A DNA stretch of 64,000 nucleotides, taken from positions 2,457,795 through 2,521,794 of the forward strand of contig NZ_LR733275.1 in the NCBI RefSeq assembly GCF_902506415.1. The letters run 5' to 3'. The notes beneath the pieces are model-generated. The model worked only from the letters and a program-made list of their open reading frames with translations. It made no database searches and was not told where the DNA came from. The translations under genes were made by a program, and so were the position numbers. Source of the DNA: Massilia sp. 9I. GTDB taxonomy: Bacteria; Pseudomonadota; Gammaproteobacteria; Burkholderiales; Burkholderiaceae_D. Positions 7,891 through 15,220 of the stretch are shown here, one piece after another; position 1 is the stretch's first letter, and every line of letters begins with the position of its first letter.

Positions 7891-9597
7891 ATGTCGCCAA
7901 ATGACCGTATTGACCGGGACGCAGCCTTGACCCTCGACCGTCCCTGGACCGCGGGCGAGCCCATCGGCTCTTCCGCCGCCACGGGTCCCTACAGCGAAGC
8001 CGAGGCCGACGCCGACGTCGGCGCAGGCAGCCTGCAGCCGGTGCTGCAGGGCAACGGCTTTACCTACCGCCACAACTGGGGCCTGCGGCGCGGCCAGTGG
8101 ATCCTGCGCCTGAACTGGAGCGAGATCGGCCCGCGTTCGCAGGTCTTCGTCGCCATCGGCGAAGGCGCCGCCGGCGGCCCGGACGCCGGCAAGTTCATCG
8201 GCTCGGCCCGCTACACCGTGCACAATGTGGCTCCGCGCGCCGGCGGCGTCGACATCTGGGTCAACATCGAGTGGAGCTCGGACATTGCGCTCTACGTCGA
8301 CTACCTGATCGTCAACCCGGCCGTCACCGGCAACCGCACGGTTTCGGTGACCGTGCACCGCCACAGCAGCGTGGCGTTGACGGAGGCCGACGCCGACCGC
8401 ATCCTGGCCGACATGGGCCGCATTCTGCAGGTCGACGACACCGGGCCGGACGTCGCCACCCCGGTGCAGTTCGTCCGCAACGGCGCGGTGCGCGTGCTGC
8501 CGGCGAACGTCCCCGGGACCATCCAGACCGCGGCCGACCTGAACGCGCTGCTCACCGCCGGCAGCGGGGTCAAAATCGTGCAGGCCATTCGCTGGTGCGG
8601 CGGCCCGGGCGACAACATCATCGGTTGCGCCCCGGTCGGCAGCGCCACGGTGAACGTGGCCGCGGTGCGCTTCACCGCCAACCAGGAGGGCCTGATCTGG
8701 GTGCACGAATATGGCCACAACTGCGGCCTGCCGCACCGCACCGACGATCCGCGCGCGGTGATGTACCCGTCGGTTGGCGTCGACCACAACGTGGTCAACG
8801 CGGCCGAATCGTCGGCATACCTGAGCGGGCCGCTGACCAAGGTCACCGGCAAGGTGCTGGCCGCCAGCGGCTGCAACTGCGGCACCGGCGACCTCAAGGC
8901 CCCGGCGGACGTGCGCGACTTCGTGTCCCAGCACTGGATCGAGGGCGTGCCCTACGAACTGGCCTCGCAGTACGGCGAGGCGGATGCGCGCAAGCTGCTC
9001 GACTGGCTGGTCAATGAGCCAGAGAAGCACGAGGAGTTCCTGCCTCAGATCGTGGCCACCCTCGGCTACATCGGCAGCGAGATCGCCGCCCAGCCGCTGA
9101 TCGACTTCGTGCAGAGCCAGCGTGCGGGACGCGCGGTGTTCAACGCCAAGAACGCCGCCCTGCTGCGCCTGGGCGACCTGGCCAACCGTTCCGGCAGCAA
9201 ACTGGCGCTGGATTTCCTGCGCAAGGTGGCGAGCGACATCGGCCTGGCCCGCAGCCTGGCCGCGCCGCAGGCGAGCGCCGAGCAACGCGAGGCTGCCCAG
9301 AGCGGCGTGACCGCGCCGCAGGCGAGCGCCGAGCAACGCGAGGCTGCCCAGAGCGGCGTGACCGCGCCGACCGCCGAGACCCTGGCGGCCGAGCTGGCGG
9401 TGTCCGCGACCTTCGGCCTAGCGCTGGCCGGCACGCCTGAGGCAAAGCGCACCGTCGACGCACTCAAGACCGATCCGAACGCTTTTGCTTCGGTCAACCA
9501 GGCTGCGACGGAGGCAGCGGAGATCGCGGAGAAAGTCGTCCAGCAGGGCCGCAACGAGTATTACCGGCTGAAGGCGGAACAGCGCCATCAGCTGTAA
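7891..9597 (+). CDS. Metzincin-type zinc metalloprotease with duplicated N-terminal domain and helical tail
   Basis: Predicted zinc peptidase of 568 aa. Residues 59-143 repeat the domain of the preceding gene. The catalytic core follows, with the full metzincin zinc site HEYGHNCGLPH at 272-282 (three His plus Glu273) and a Met-turn candidate at Met291 (AVMYP). Cys236, Cys246, Cys278, Cys328 and Cys330 could form disulfides, hinting at an extracytoplasmic site. Residues 345-568 are helical and Ala-rich, HEAT-like in places, with an exact 17-residue duplication at 458-491. No N-terminal signal peptide is seen, so export, if any, would use another route. The ATG at 7891 has AAAGGAGA 6 nt upstream. 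A terminator follows at 9617-9656. Confidence 0.82.
   Translation: MSPNDRIDRDAALTLDRPWTAGEPIGSSAATGPYSEAEADADVGAGSLQPVLQGNGFTYRHNWGLRRGQWILRLNWSEIGPRSQVFVAIGEGAAGGPDAGKFIGSARYTVHNVAPRAGGVDIWVNIEWSSDIALYVDYLIVNPAVTGNRTVSVTVHRHSSVALTEADADRILADMGRILQVDDTGPDVATPVQFVRNGAVRVLPANVPGTIQTAADLNALLTAGSGVKIVQAIRWCGGPGDNIIGCAPVGSATVNVAAVRFTANQEGLIWVHEYGHNCGLPHRTDDPRAVMYPSVGVDHNVVNAAESSAYLSGPLTKVTGKVLAASGCNCGTGDLKAPADVRDFVSQHWIEGVPYELASQYGEADARKLLDWLVNEPEKHEEFLPQIVATLGYIGSEIAAQPLIDFVQSQRAGRAVFNAKNAALLRLGDLANRSGSKLALDFLRKVASDIGLARSLAAPQASAEQREAAQSGVTAPQASAEQREAAQSGVTAPTAETLAAELAVSATFGLALAGTPEAKRTVDALKTDPNAFASVNQAATEAAEIAEKVVQQGRNEYYRLKAEQRHQL
9262..9363 (+). repeat. Exact 51-bp tandem duplication inside the metzincin gene
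   Basis: 9262-9312 and 9313-9363 are identical and encode APQASAEQREAAQSGVT twice (residues 458-491). It is in frame. Identity at the DNA level implies a recent slippage or duplication event. Confidence 0.95.
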
Positions 9598-9616
9598 TCT
9601 CCTTACGTAGGTAAAC

Positions 9617-9656
9617 GTGTAGGGTGGCGGCCTAGCCGTCACCCTACACTGCTTTT
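9617..9656 (+). terminator. Rho-independent terminator after the metzincin gene
   Basis: The 14-nt arms at 9617-9630 and 9636-9649 pair with one G-U, around the loop CCTAG. They are followed by TGCTTTT. It lies 20 nt after the protease stop and before fnr on the same strand, so it separates the two units. Confidence 0.85.
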
Positions 9657-9689
9657 GGAAAATGAAATACCGGGAACTGTACAGCCGTC

Positions 9690-9695
9690 TATAAT
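9690..9695 (+). promoter_or_regulatory. -10 hexamer of fnr
   Basis: Consensus TATAAT 28 nt upstream of the chosen fnr ATG (9724). No good -35 is visible at 17 nt. A start near 9702 would exclude the upstream in-frame starts at 9655 and 9694. Confidence 0.5.
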
Positions 9696-9723
9696 GGCCC
9701 GGTCAGTACTCCGTATTTCCGCC

Positions 9724-10488
9724 ATGAACCAACCCATGTCCATGCCGGGCGAATCGCCCCCCATTATCCAGGCCCTCAAGACCAGCTGCGGCGCCTGCAG
9801 CATGCACCAGCTGTGCCTGCCCATGGGGCTGGAGGATGCCGACATCAACCGTCTTGACCAGATCATCGGCCGCCGCCGGCGCCTGGTGCGCGACGAACGC
9901 CTGTACGCGATGGGCGAGCCCTTCCGCAACCTGTACGCGGTGCGCTTCGGCCATTTCAAGACCTACCAGGTGAACGCGGCCGGCGAAGCCCAGATCACCG
10001 GCTTCCAGATGGCCGGCGAACTGCTGGGCATGGACGCGATCAGCGGCACCCACCATTGCGACGCGGTGGCGCTCGAGGACAGCGAGGTATGCGAGATTCC
10101 GTTCTCGCGCCTGGAAGAGCTGTTCGGCCAGGTCCCTGCCCTGCTGCGCCACTTCCACCGCATCATGAGCCAGGAAATTACGCGCGAGCAGAACGTCATG
10201 CTCCTTCTCGGGAACATGCGCGCCGAGCAGCGCTTCGCGGTCTTCCTGGTCAACCTGTCGGCGCGCTATGCGACGCGCGGCTATTCGCCCAATCACTTCC
10301 AGCTGCGCATGTCGCGCGAAGACATCGGCAACTACCTCGGCCTGACCATCGAAAGCGTCAGCCGCCTGCTGTCGCGCTTCAAGAAGCAGGGCTGGCTGCA
10401 GGTCGACAAGCGCGAAGTGACCCTGCTCGACCCGGTCAAGCTCAAGGCGATGGCGGCCGGCCTCGATGCCTGCAGCCCGATGGGCTGA
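9724..10488 (+). CDS. fnr: FNR/Anr-family oxygen-sensing transcriptional regulator
   Basis: Global regulator of low-oxygen respiration that binds TTGAT-N4-ATCAA. The 254 aa hold the oxygen-labile [4Fe-4S] ligands: Cys22, Cys25 and Cys31 (CGACSMHQLCLPMGL) plus Cys112. A cyclic-nucleotide-fold domain (about 45-150), a dimerisation helix and a C-terminal helix-turn-helix follow; the recognition helix carries E-S-V-S-R, the FNR-type E-xx-SR contact set. The start at 9724 is favoured by the TATAAT at 9690-9695. It is transcribed separately from the upstream protease. The most likely targets in this window are the FNR-like boxes at 24550, 24649, 30088, 30583 and 32236. No box was found in its own promoter. 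Confidence 0.95.
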   Translation: MNQPMSMPGESPPIIQALKTSCGACSMHQLCLPMGLEDADINRLDQIIGRRRRLVRDERLYAMGEPFRNLYAVRFGHFKTYQVNAAGEAQITGFQMAGELLGMDAISGTHHCDAVALEDSEVCEIPFSRLEELFGQVPALLRHFHRIMSQEITREQNVMLLLGNMRAEQRFAVFLVNLSARYATRGYSPNHFQLRMSREDIGNYLGLTIESVSRLLSRFKKQGWLQVDKREVTLLDPVKLKAMAAGLDACSPMG

Positions 10489-10499
10489 GCAGCTCCGCC

Positions 10500-11258
10500 A
10501 TGGCATCCGAACCCCTGCTCGACCTGCACATCCGCAGCTACGGCGAGAACCGGGACGCGGACCGCCACAACTTTGCCCAGGTGGTGCTGCCGGTCAGCGG
10601 CGAGGTCGCGCTGGAGATCGAGGGACGCACCGGCCGCCTCGATCCCCTGCATGGGGCCTTCGTGGCGCCGGGCGCCTGGCATTCGCAGTACAGCCCGGTT
10701 GCCAACCGCTCGCTGATCCTCGACGTCGGCGCACCGAATTTCGAACAGGGGCCGTGGCAGCAGCTGCTCGAGCGTCCCTTCACTGCGATCGGACCGGCGG
10801 CGCGCAAGCTGGTCGAATTCATGGGCATCCTGGCCGCTGGCAGCGCCCCCGCCCCGTCCGTGCTGCAGCGCTGGACGCCGCTGCTGCTCGATACGCTCAC
10901 CCTCGGCGCGCCGCAGCCGGCTTCGCGCCTGGCCGCCCTGCTGGCGCGCATCGAGGCGGAGCCGGGCCTGGCCTGGTCCACCGACAGCATGGCGCGCACG
11001 GCGGGCGTGAGCGTGAGCCGCCTGCACACCCTGTTCCGCGACGAGCACGACACCACGCCGCACGACTGGCTGCTGCGCTGCCGCCTGCAGCGCGCCTGCG
11101 ACTGGCTGGCGGGGAGCGCCCGCCCGGTGGCCGAGATCGCGCTGGCGGCCGGCTTCTCGGAACAAAGCGCCCTGACACGGGCCATGCGCCGCGCGCTGGA
11201 TACCACGCCCGCAGCCTACCGCCGCGCACAGCGCGAGAAACGGTCAAAGACGCAGTAG
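10500..11258 (+). CDS. AraC-family transcriptional regulator with N-terminal cupin
   Basis: The 252-aa layout is an N-terminal cupin sensing domain (about 1-135, with HGAFVAPGAWHSQY) and a C-terminal double helix-turn-helix of AraC type (about 145-245, with AGVSVSRLHTLFRD and IALAAGFSEQSALTRAMRRA). The cupin probably senses a small ligand. The ATG at 10500 is 11 nt after the fnr stop and has no strong Shine-Dalgarno. The next gene downstream on the same strand is a DMT exporter, a common pairing in which the AraC protein controls the transporter; that link is inference. Confidence 0.88.
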   Translation: MASEPLLDLHIRSYGENRDADRHNFAQVVLPVSGEVALEIEGRTGRLDPLHGAFVAPGAWHSQYSPVANRSLILDVGAPNFEQGPWQQLLERPFTAIGPAARKLVEFMGILAAGSAPAPSVLQRWTPLLLDTLTLGAPQPASRLAALLARIEAEPGLAWSTDSMARTAGVSVSRLHTLFRDEHDTTPHDWLLRCRLQRACDWLAGSARPVAEIALAAGFSEQSALTRAMRRALDTTPAAYRRAQREKRSKTQ

Positions 11259-11318
11259 GCAGGGTCAAGAAAGTCGTCGCCAGCCGTCCGACAATCTCCG
11301 GTCAAAGGAGATTGCCCA

Positions 11319-12245
11319 ATGCTGTCGCAGATTCAAACCACATCCAGCCAGACCCAACTCGGCATCGGCGCCGGCATCATCGCCGGCGCGTTCTGGGGCC
11401 TGGTGTTCCTCGCGCCCGAACTCACGCCGGGCTTCACGCCGCTGCAACTGTCGGCCGGCCGCTACCTCGCCTACGGCCTGGTTGCCGCCGTGCTGGTCGC
11501 GCGCGCCTGGCCGCGCCTGAGGCGCACCCTGAGCTGGGCCGACTGGCGCGGCCTGGCCTGGCTCAGCCTCTTGGGCAACATCGTGTACTACCTGTTCGTG
11601 GCCCAGGCGGTGCAGTCGGGCGGCGTCGCCATGACCTCGATCGTGATCGGGCTGCTGCCGCTGGCCGTCACCCTGGCCGGCTTGCGCGAGCCGGGTGCTG
11701 TGCCGCTGCGGCGCCTGGCGCCTTCGCTGGTGCTGGGCGGTGCGGGGCTGGCCTGCATCAGCTGGGATGCCGCGGCGTCAAGCGAGGGCGGCTCGGTGCT
11801 CGGCCTGCTGTGCGCCCTCGGTGCGCTGGTGTCCTGGACCATCTACGCCGTCGTCAACCGGCGCTGGCTGGCGCGCCTGAAGGGCGTGTCCGGCCAGGAA
11901 TGGAGCCTCCTGGTAGGCGTGGTGACGGGCGCCCAGGCCCTGCTGCTGGCGTTGCCGGCTTTCCAGCCAGGAGGCGCCACGCACACCACCAGCGAATGGA
12001 TGCAGTTCCTCGGCGTGGTGACGGCCGTGGGGATCTTCTGCTCGGTGGTCGGCAACGCGCTGTGGAACTACGCCAGCCGCGCGCTGCCGATGGCGCTGAT
12101 GGGACAGATGATCGTGTTCGAGACTGTGTTCGCCTCGCTGTATGGTTTCCTGTGGGAGGCGCGCTGGCCCAACGCTTGGGAAGCGGCCGCGCTGGTGCTG
12201 CTGTTGGCCGGTGTGGCGTCCTGCGCCGCGGCCCATCGCAACTGA
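11319..12245 (+). CDS. DMT-superfamily (EamA) inner-membrane exporter
   Basis: A 308-aa integral membrane protein with two EamA repeats and about ten transmembrane helices (GAGIIAGAFWGLVFLAPE at the start of repeat 1, LGLLCALGALVSWTIYAVVNRRW at repeat 2). The family exports amino acids, nucleotides or drugs; the substrate cannot be read from sequence. The ATG at 11319 has AAAGGAGA upstream. Its TGA is immediately followed by a palindromic repeat (12246-12347) that probably ends transcription from both sides. Confidence 0.9.
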   Translation: MLSQIQTTSSQTQLGIGAGIIAGAFWGLVFLAPELTPGFTPLQLSAGRYLAYGLVAAVLVARAWPRLRRTLSWADWRGLAWLSLLGNIVYYLFVAQAVQSGGVAMTSIVIGLLPLAVTLAGLREPGAVPLRRLAPSLVLGGAGLACISWDAAASSEGGSVLGLLCALGALVSWTIYAVVNRRWLARLKGVSGQEWSLLVGVVTGAQALLLALPAFQPGGATHTTSEWMQFLGVVTAVGIFCSVVGNALWNYASRALPMALMGQMIVFETVFASLYGFLWEARWPNAWEAAALVLLLAGVASCAAAHRN

Positions 12246-12347
12246 GAGCGCCTAACAAAACCCCGAGGGCAAGGCGCACCGTCGAAGACAGTACGCTAGT
12301 ACGGCGAGACGGTGCAACGCAGCCATCGGGGGAATTGTTAGGCGCTC
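12246..12347. repeat. 102-bp palindromic repeat element between convergent genes
   Basis: Outer arms GAGCGCCTAACAA (12246-12258) and TTGTTAGGCGCTC (12335-12347) are perfect inverted copies, with C/G runs inside them. Nested inside is a second dyad, GCACCGTC...GACGGTGC, around a central GTAC-GCTA-GTAC. It starts right after the exporter's stop and its last base is the first base of the neighbour's TAG, filling the entire convergent gap. This is typical of a REP/MITE-like element or a bidirectional terminator. Confidence 0.8.
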
Positions 12348-13042
12348 TAAGACGCCAGGAAGGCGGTATATCCCAGGATGAAGGCAGTGCGCAGGCGCAG
12401 GAACTCTTCGATGTCCTTGAATTTCGATTGCCTCTGGACCAGCAGGTAGGCGGTGACGATGGTCTCGCGGCCGGGGACGAAGAACTGGATCTGGCTGATG
12501 GTGCCGCCGCCCATGCCGAGCACGTTGACGGTATAGCTGAGCACGTCGATGCCGTTCACCTGTTCGCGCTCGAACACCAGGGGCTCCCGGCCCGGCGCCG
12601 TGTGCGCCGCCATCTTGGCGGCAGCCTCCGGATCGGCCGCCAGGTGGGCGTCGAGGCGTCCGCGCAGGCGGCGGTAAGTATGTTCGAGGTGCTGGATGAC
12701 GAGCGACCTGTCCTTTTCGAACATGCCCGGCATGCTTTGCTCGACCTTGACGTTGGCGAAGTACTCGGTGTCGGGATAGGCGTACATGGCGGTGACGCCG
12801 TCCTGCACCGAGACCTGTTCCTTCCACGCCGGCGTGGCGGCATCCTTGCTGGCAAACTCCAGCACGCGCGATCGCGGGCAGCCCTGGCAGCGCGGCCGCA
12901 ACTCGACCAGACGCAAGCCGTCATCGAAGGCGGTGGGCACCAGGCGTTCGAAGGCCGGAGGCACCGCCGGTGCGGCTTGAACCAAGGCCGGAAACAGGCA
13001 CAGGGCCAGGATGGCGAGCAGGAAGCGAGAAACGAGGGTCAT
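12347..13042 (-). CDS. Secreted hypothetical protein
   Basis: A 231-aa protein I do not recognise. It begins with a clear Sec signal peptide (MTLVSRFLLAILALCLFPALVQA, residues 1-23, cleaved before APAVPP). The mature part has a C-x2-C-x2-C-like cluster (RCQGCPRSR, about residues 53-61), a mixed alpha/beta body and a glycine-rich GMGGG segment. The ATG at 13042 was chosen because it places the signal peptide at the N-terminus; the reading frame stays open upstream without a better start. It converges on the DMT exporter across the palindromic element. Confidence 0.75.
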   Translation of the reverse strand: MTLVSRFLLAILALCLFPALVQAAPAVPPAFERLVPTAFDDGLRLVELRPRCQGCPRSRVLEFASKDAATPAWKEQVSVQDGVTAMYAYPDTEYFANVKVEQSMPGMFEKDRSLVIQHLEHTYRRLRGRLDAHLAADPEAAAKMAAHTAPGREPLVFEREQVNGIDVLSYTVNVLGMGGGTISQIQFFVPGRETIVTAYLLVQRQSKFKDIEEFLRLRTAFILGYTAFLAS

Positions 13043-13157
13043 GGCGGACAGGTAGAAGTCGGAACCCTTCCATCCTGCCGCCCTGCCCTGCAAGCCGCCA
13101 GCCATATTGCCAAGGTAGCGCAAGGCGGCCTTGCCGGTAGCGTCCTGCGCTCCGCCT

Positions 13158-13991
13158 TTAGGCTTCGATCACGAGCTCCGGCCGGAAGGCTTCCTGCTCG
13201 CCCTTGCTGAGATAACCGAGCGGATTGGCGACGACGCGGCACGACCACGAGCGGCCGGCGTCGACGCCACTGACCACGTAGTCGTTGGCGCAGTGCAGGT
13301 GGCCGTGGATCCAGATATCGGCCTGGGGGAATAGCGCGTCCATGGCATTGCAGAAGCCGGCGGTGCCGGGCGTCAGGCCGTAGCGCGGGTCGGCGCTTTG
13401 CAGGCTGGGGGCGAAATGGGTCACCACGACCGTCCGGCCATCGAAAGGCGCCGCCAGCGCGCCGCGCAGCCAGTCCTGGCAGTCGAGCGACATGCTGCGG
13501 ATGCCCTCGGCCAGCACCTTCTCGCCATTCTTGAGGGTCGTGTTCTTCGACAGGTAGTAATTCGCGGCGCGGAAGGCCTTTTCGCGCCGCTGCAGCTGCT
13601 TGGTCAGATCCTGCTCCTGCACCGCCAGGGCATCGAAGTCGCTCCACAGGGTGGTGCCGATGAAGCGCACGCCGTCGATGACGAGGGTCTCGCGGTCCAG
13701 CCATTCGATGCCGAGCTGCGTACAGATGGCGCGCAGGCGCGCATAAGCCTCGTCATATTCGAGGCCGTCGAATTCGTGGTTGCCGGGGATGTAGAGCACC
13801 CGTGCGCTCGTCGCACCCGGACGCAGCGGCGAGAAGCGTCCGAGGCCGAAGTCCTCGCCCGTGAGGCGCGAGCCGGACTGGTAGGACCCAATGTCGCCCG
13901 CCAGGATGATGAGGTCGGTGTCTTCCCGTATTTCGGGGACGAAGTGCGGGTAGCGTTCGAGGTGCAGGTCGGAGAAAAGCTGGATACGCAT
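13158..13991 (-). CDS. Calcineurin-like metallophosphoesterase
   Basis: Predicted dinuclear metal phosphoesterase of 277 aa. The metal ligands are in place: Asp8 and His10 (SDLH), Asp33 (GDIG), Asn71 and His72 (GNHE), His192 (THFAP), His231 and His233 (GHLH). No signal peptide, so cytoplasmic. The substrate is unknown; the fold spans nucleotide and phosphodiester hydrolases. Monocistronic as far as spacing shows. ATG at 13991. Confidence 0.9.
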   Translation of the reverse strand: MRIQLFSDLHLERYPHFVPEIREDTDLIILAGDIGSYQSGSRLTGEDFGLGRFSPLRPGATSARVLYIPGNHEFDGLEYDEAYARLRAICTQLGIEWLDRETLVIDGVRFIGTTLWSDFDALAVQEQDLTKQLQRREKAFRAANYYLSKNTTLKNGEKVLAEGIRSMSLDCQDWLRGALAAPFDGRTVVVTHFAPSLQSADPRYGLTPGTAGFCNAMDALFPQADIWIHGHLHCANDYVVSGVDAGRSWSCRVVANPLGYLSKGEQEAFRPELVIEA

Positions 13992-14038
13992 GGTCGGCGC
14001 AGTATAGCGGCTTTCGGCCGCGGGCCGCGCCGCCCGCG

Positions 14039-14467
14039 CTAGAAGCTGATCCGCACGTAGGGCGCGCTCTGCTTCGCTTCGCCGTGGAAGACCGCCTCGA
14101 TATTGTTGCCGTCCGGGTCGAGCACGAAGGCGCCGTAATAGCCGGGATGGTAGGGGCGCTCGCCGGGGCGGCCGTTGTCCCTGCCGCCCGCGGCCAGCGC
14201 CGCGAAATAGAAGGCGTTCACCATCTTGCGGTCGCGCGCCTGGAAAGCCAGGTGGTGGCGCCCGGTGAGCCTTCCCTGCGCGGCGCGGCTGTCGCGGCTG
14301 GAGATGAACAGCTCGTCGGCCCAGAAATAGTCTTCGCCCGCGCCGCCGATCGGAATGCCGAGCACCTCGAACACGGCGCCGTAGAACCTGCGCGACGCGG
14401 CAAGGTCGCGTACCACCAGCTGGATGTGGTCGATCAGGCGGCCGCGGTAGATTTCCTGTGTTTCCAT
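14039..14467 (-). CDS. VOC (glyoxalase/bleomycin resistance) superfamily protein
   Basis: A 142-aa protein with the paired beta-alpha-beta-beta-beta modules of the VOC fold: DHIQLVVRDLAASRRFYGAVFEVLG at the N-terminus, a GRHHLAFQARD metal-site strand and a C-terminal DPDGNNIEAV strand. His and Glu in these strands could bind a divalent metal. Function may be isomerase, dioxygenase-like or resistance; it cannot be settled here. The ATG at 14467 has CAGGAGA upstream, which favours it over a start 24 codons earlier. Confidence 0.85.
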   Translation of the reverse strand: METQEIYRGRLIDHIQLVVRDLAASRRFYGAVFEVLGIPIGGAGEDYFWADELFISSRDSRAAQGRLTGRHHLAFQARDRKMVNAFYFAALAAGGRDNGRPGERPYHPGYYGAFVLDPDGNNIEAVFHGEAKQSAPYVRISF

Positions 14468-14542
14468 GCTGATCTCCTGGTGAGGTCCATCATGCGGATC
14501 CAAATGCTGCGCAAGCAGTGTAAAAGGAAATCGCGGCACGAG

Positions 14543-15208
14543 CTAGGGCGTGATGAGTTTCCACTTTCCTTCCGAGACCACCTCCACCCTGCCGTCGCGG
14601 ACCTTGAGCGCGCTCTGGTCGTCGATCAGGTAAGACGGCATTGGAAGCCCGGCCGCCAGCAGCTCGAGCGCCGCCGAGGTGTTGTCCGCGAAGCCGGGAT
14701 AGTCCAGGTGGGGATGGAGCGCACAGTCCAGCAGGCCGAGCGACTTGTCGGTCTCGGGCGGCAGGCAGTGACCGTGGTAGCTGGTCCCCCAGCGGGTCAT
14801 GATCATGCTGCCAGCACTCAGGCCCACGTAAACGGTCTTTTCCAGCAACGATGGCAGCAGCGCAGCCAGGCCGGACTGCTGCATCCAATAGGTCAGGTAC
14901 TGGCAGTCGCCGCCTCCCACCAGCAGGGCGTCGGCTCCCTCGATCATTGGCAACCAGCGTTCGCGCTTAATGGTCGGCAGTGCGGTGAGCTCGAGCACCC
15001 CCAGCGATCTCCAGCCCAGTTCGCAGAAGGGGTCGCCCAGTGCGCCCCGGATGACCTCGCGCGACAGATCGGGGCCATTTTCGATCGGGTAGATCGCGGT
15101 CGGGATGAACAGCGCGCGCGATTGCGCCACCGGTTTGCCCAGCAGCTCGACCAGCGCCGCCGCGATGCTGGCGTTGCTGATGCCGGCGGAAGTCAGGAGA
15201 AGTTTCAT
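14543..15208 (-). CDS. Peptidase S51 (PepE-like) / type 1 glutamine amidotransferase-fold protein
   Basis: A 221-aa cytoplasmic protein with the S51 signature GLSAGSM: nucleophile Ser131 at the strand-elbow, with a GADALLVGGGDCQYLTYW oxyanion region at about 91-108 and His165/His167 (LHPHLDYPG) as the likely base. PepE cleaves Asp-X dipeptides and related enzymes act on cyanophycin; the specificity here is unknown. It lies 12 nt after the serine hydrolase gene on the same strand, so it is probably in an operon with it and the DUF885 gene. ATG at 15208. Confidence 0.85.
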   Translation of the reverse strand: MKLLLTSAGISNASIAAALVELLGKPVAQSRALFIPTAIYPIENGPDLSREVIRGALGDPFCELGWRSLGVLELTALPTIKRERWLPMIEGADALLVGGGDCQYLTYWMQQSGLAALLPSLLEKTVYVGLSAGSMIMTRWGTSYHGHCLPPETDKSLGLLDCALHPHLDYPGFADNTSAALELLAAGLPMPSYLIDDQSALKVRDGRVEVVSEGKWKLITP

Positions 15209-15220
15209 GTTCGCCTTTCG

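Noticed and set aside
9655-9723. Upstream in-frame starts for fnr (9655 and 9694)
   Set aside because: They lie upstream of or inside the TATAAT element and, for 9655, in the preceding terminator's T-tract; the protein from 9724 matches FNR lengths.
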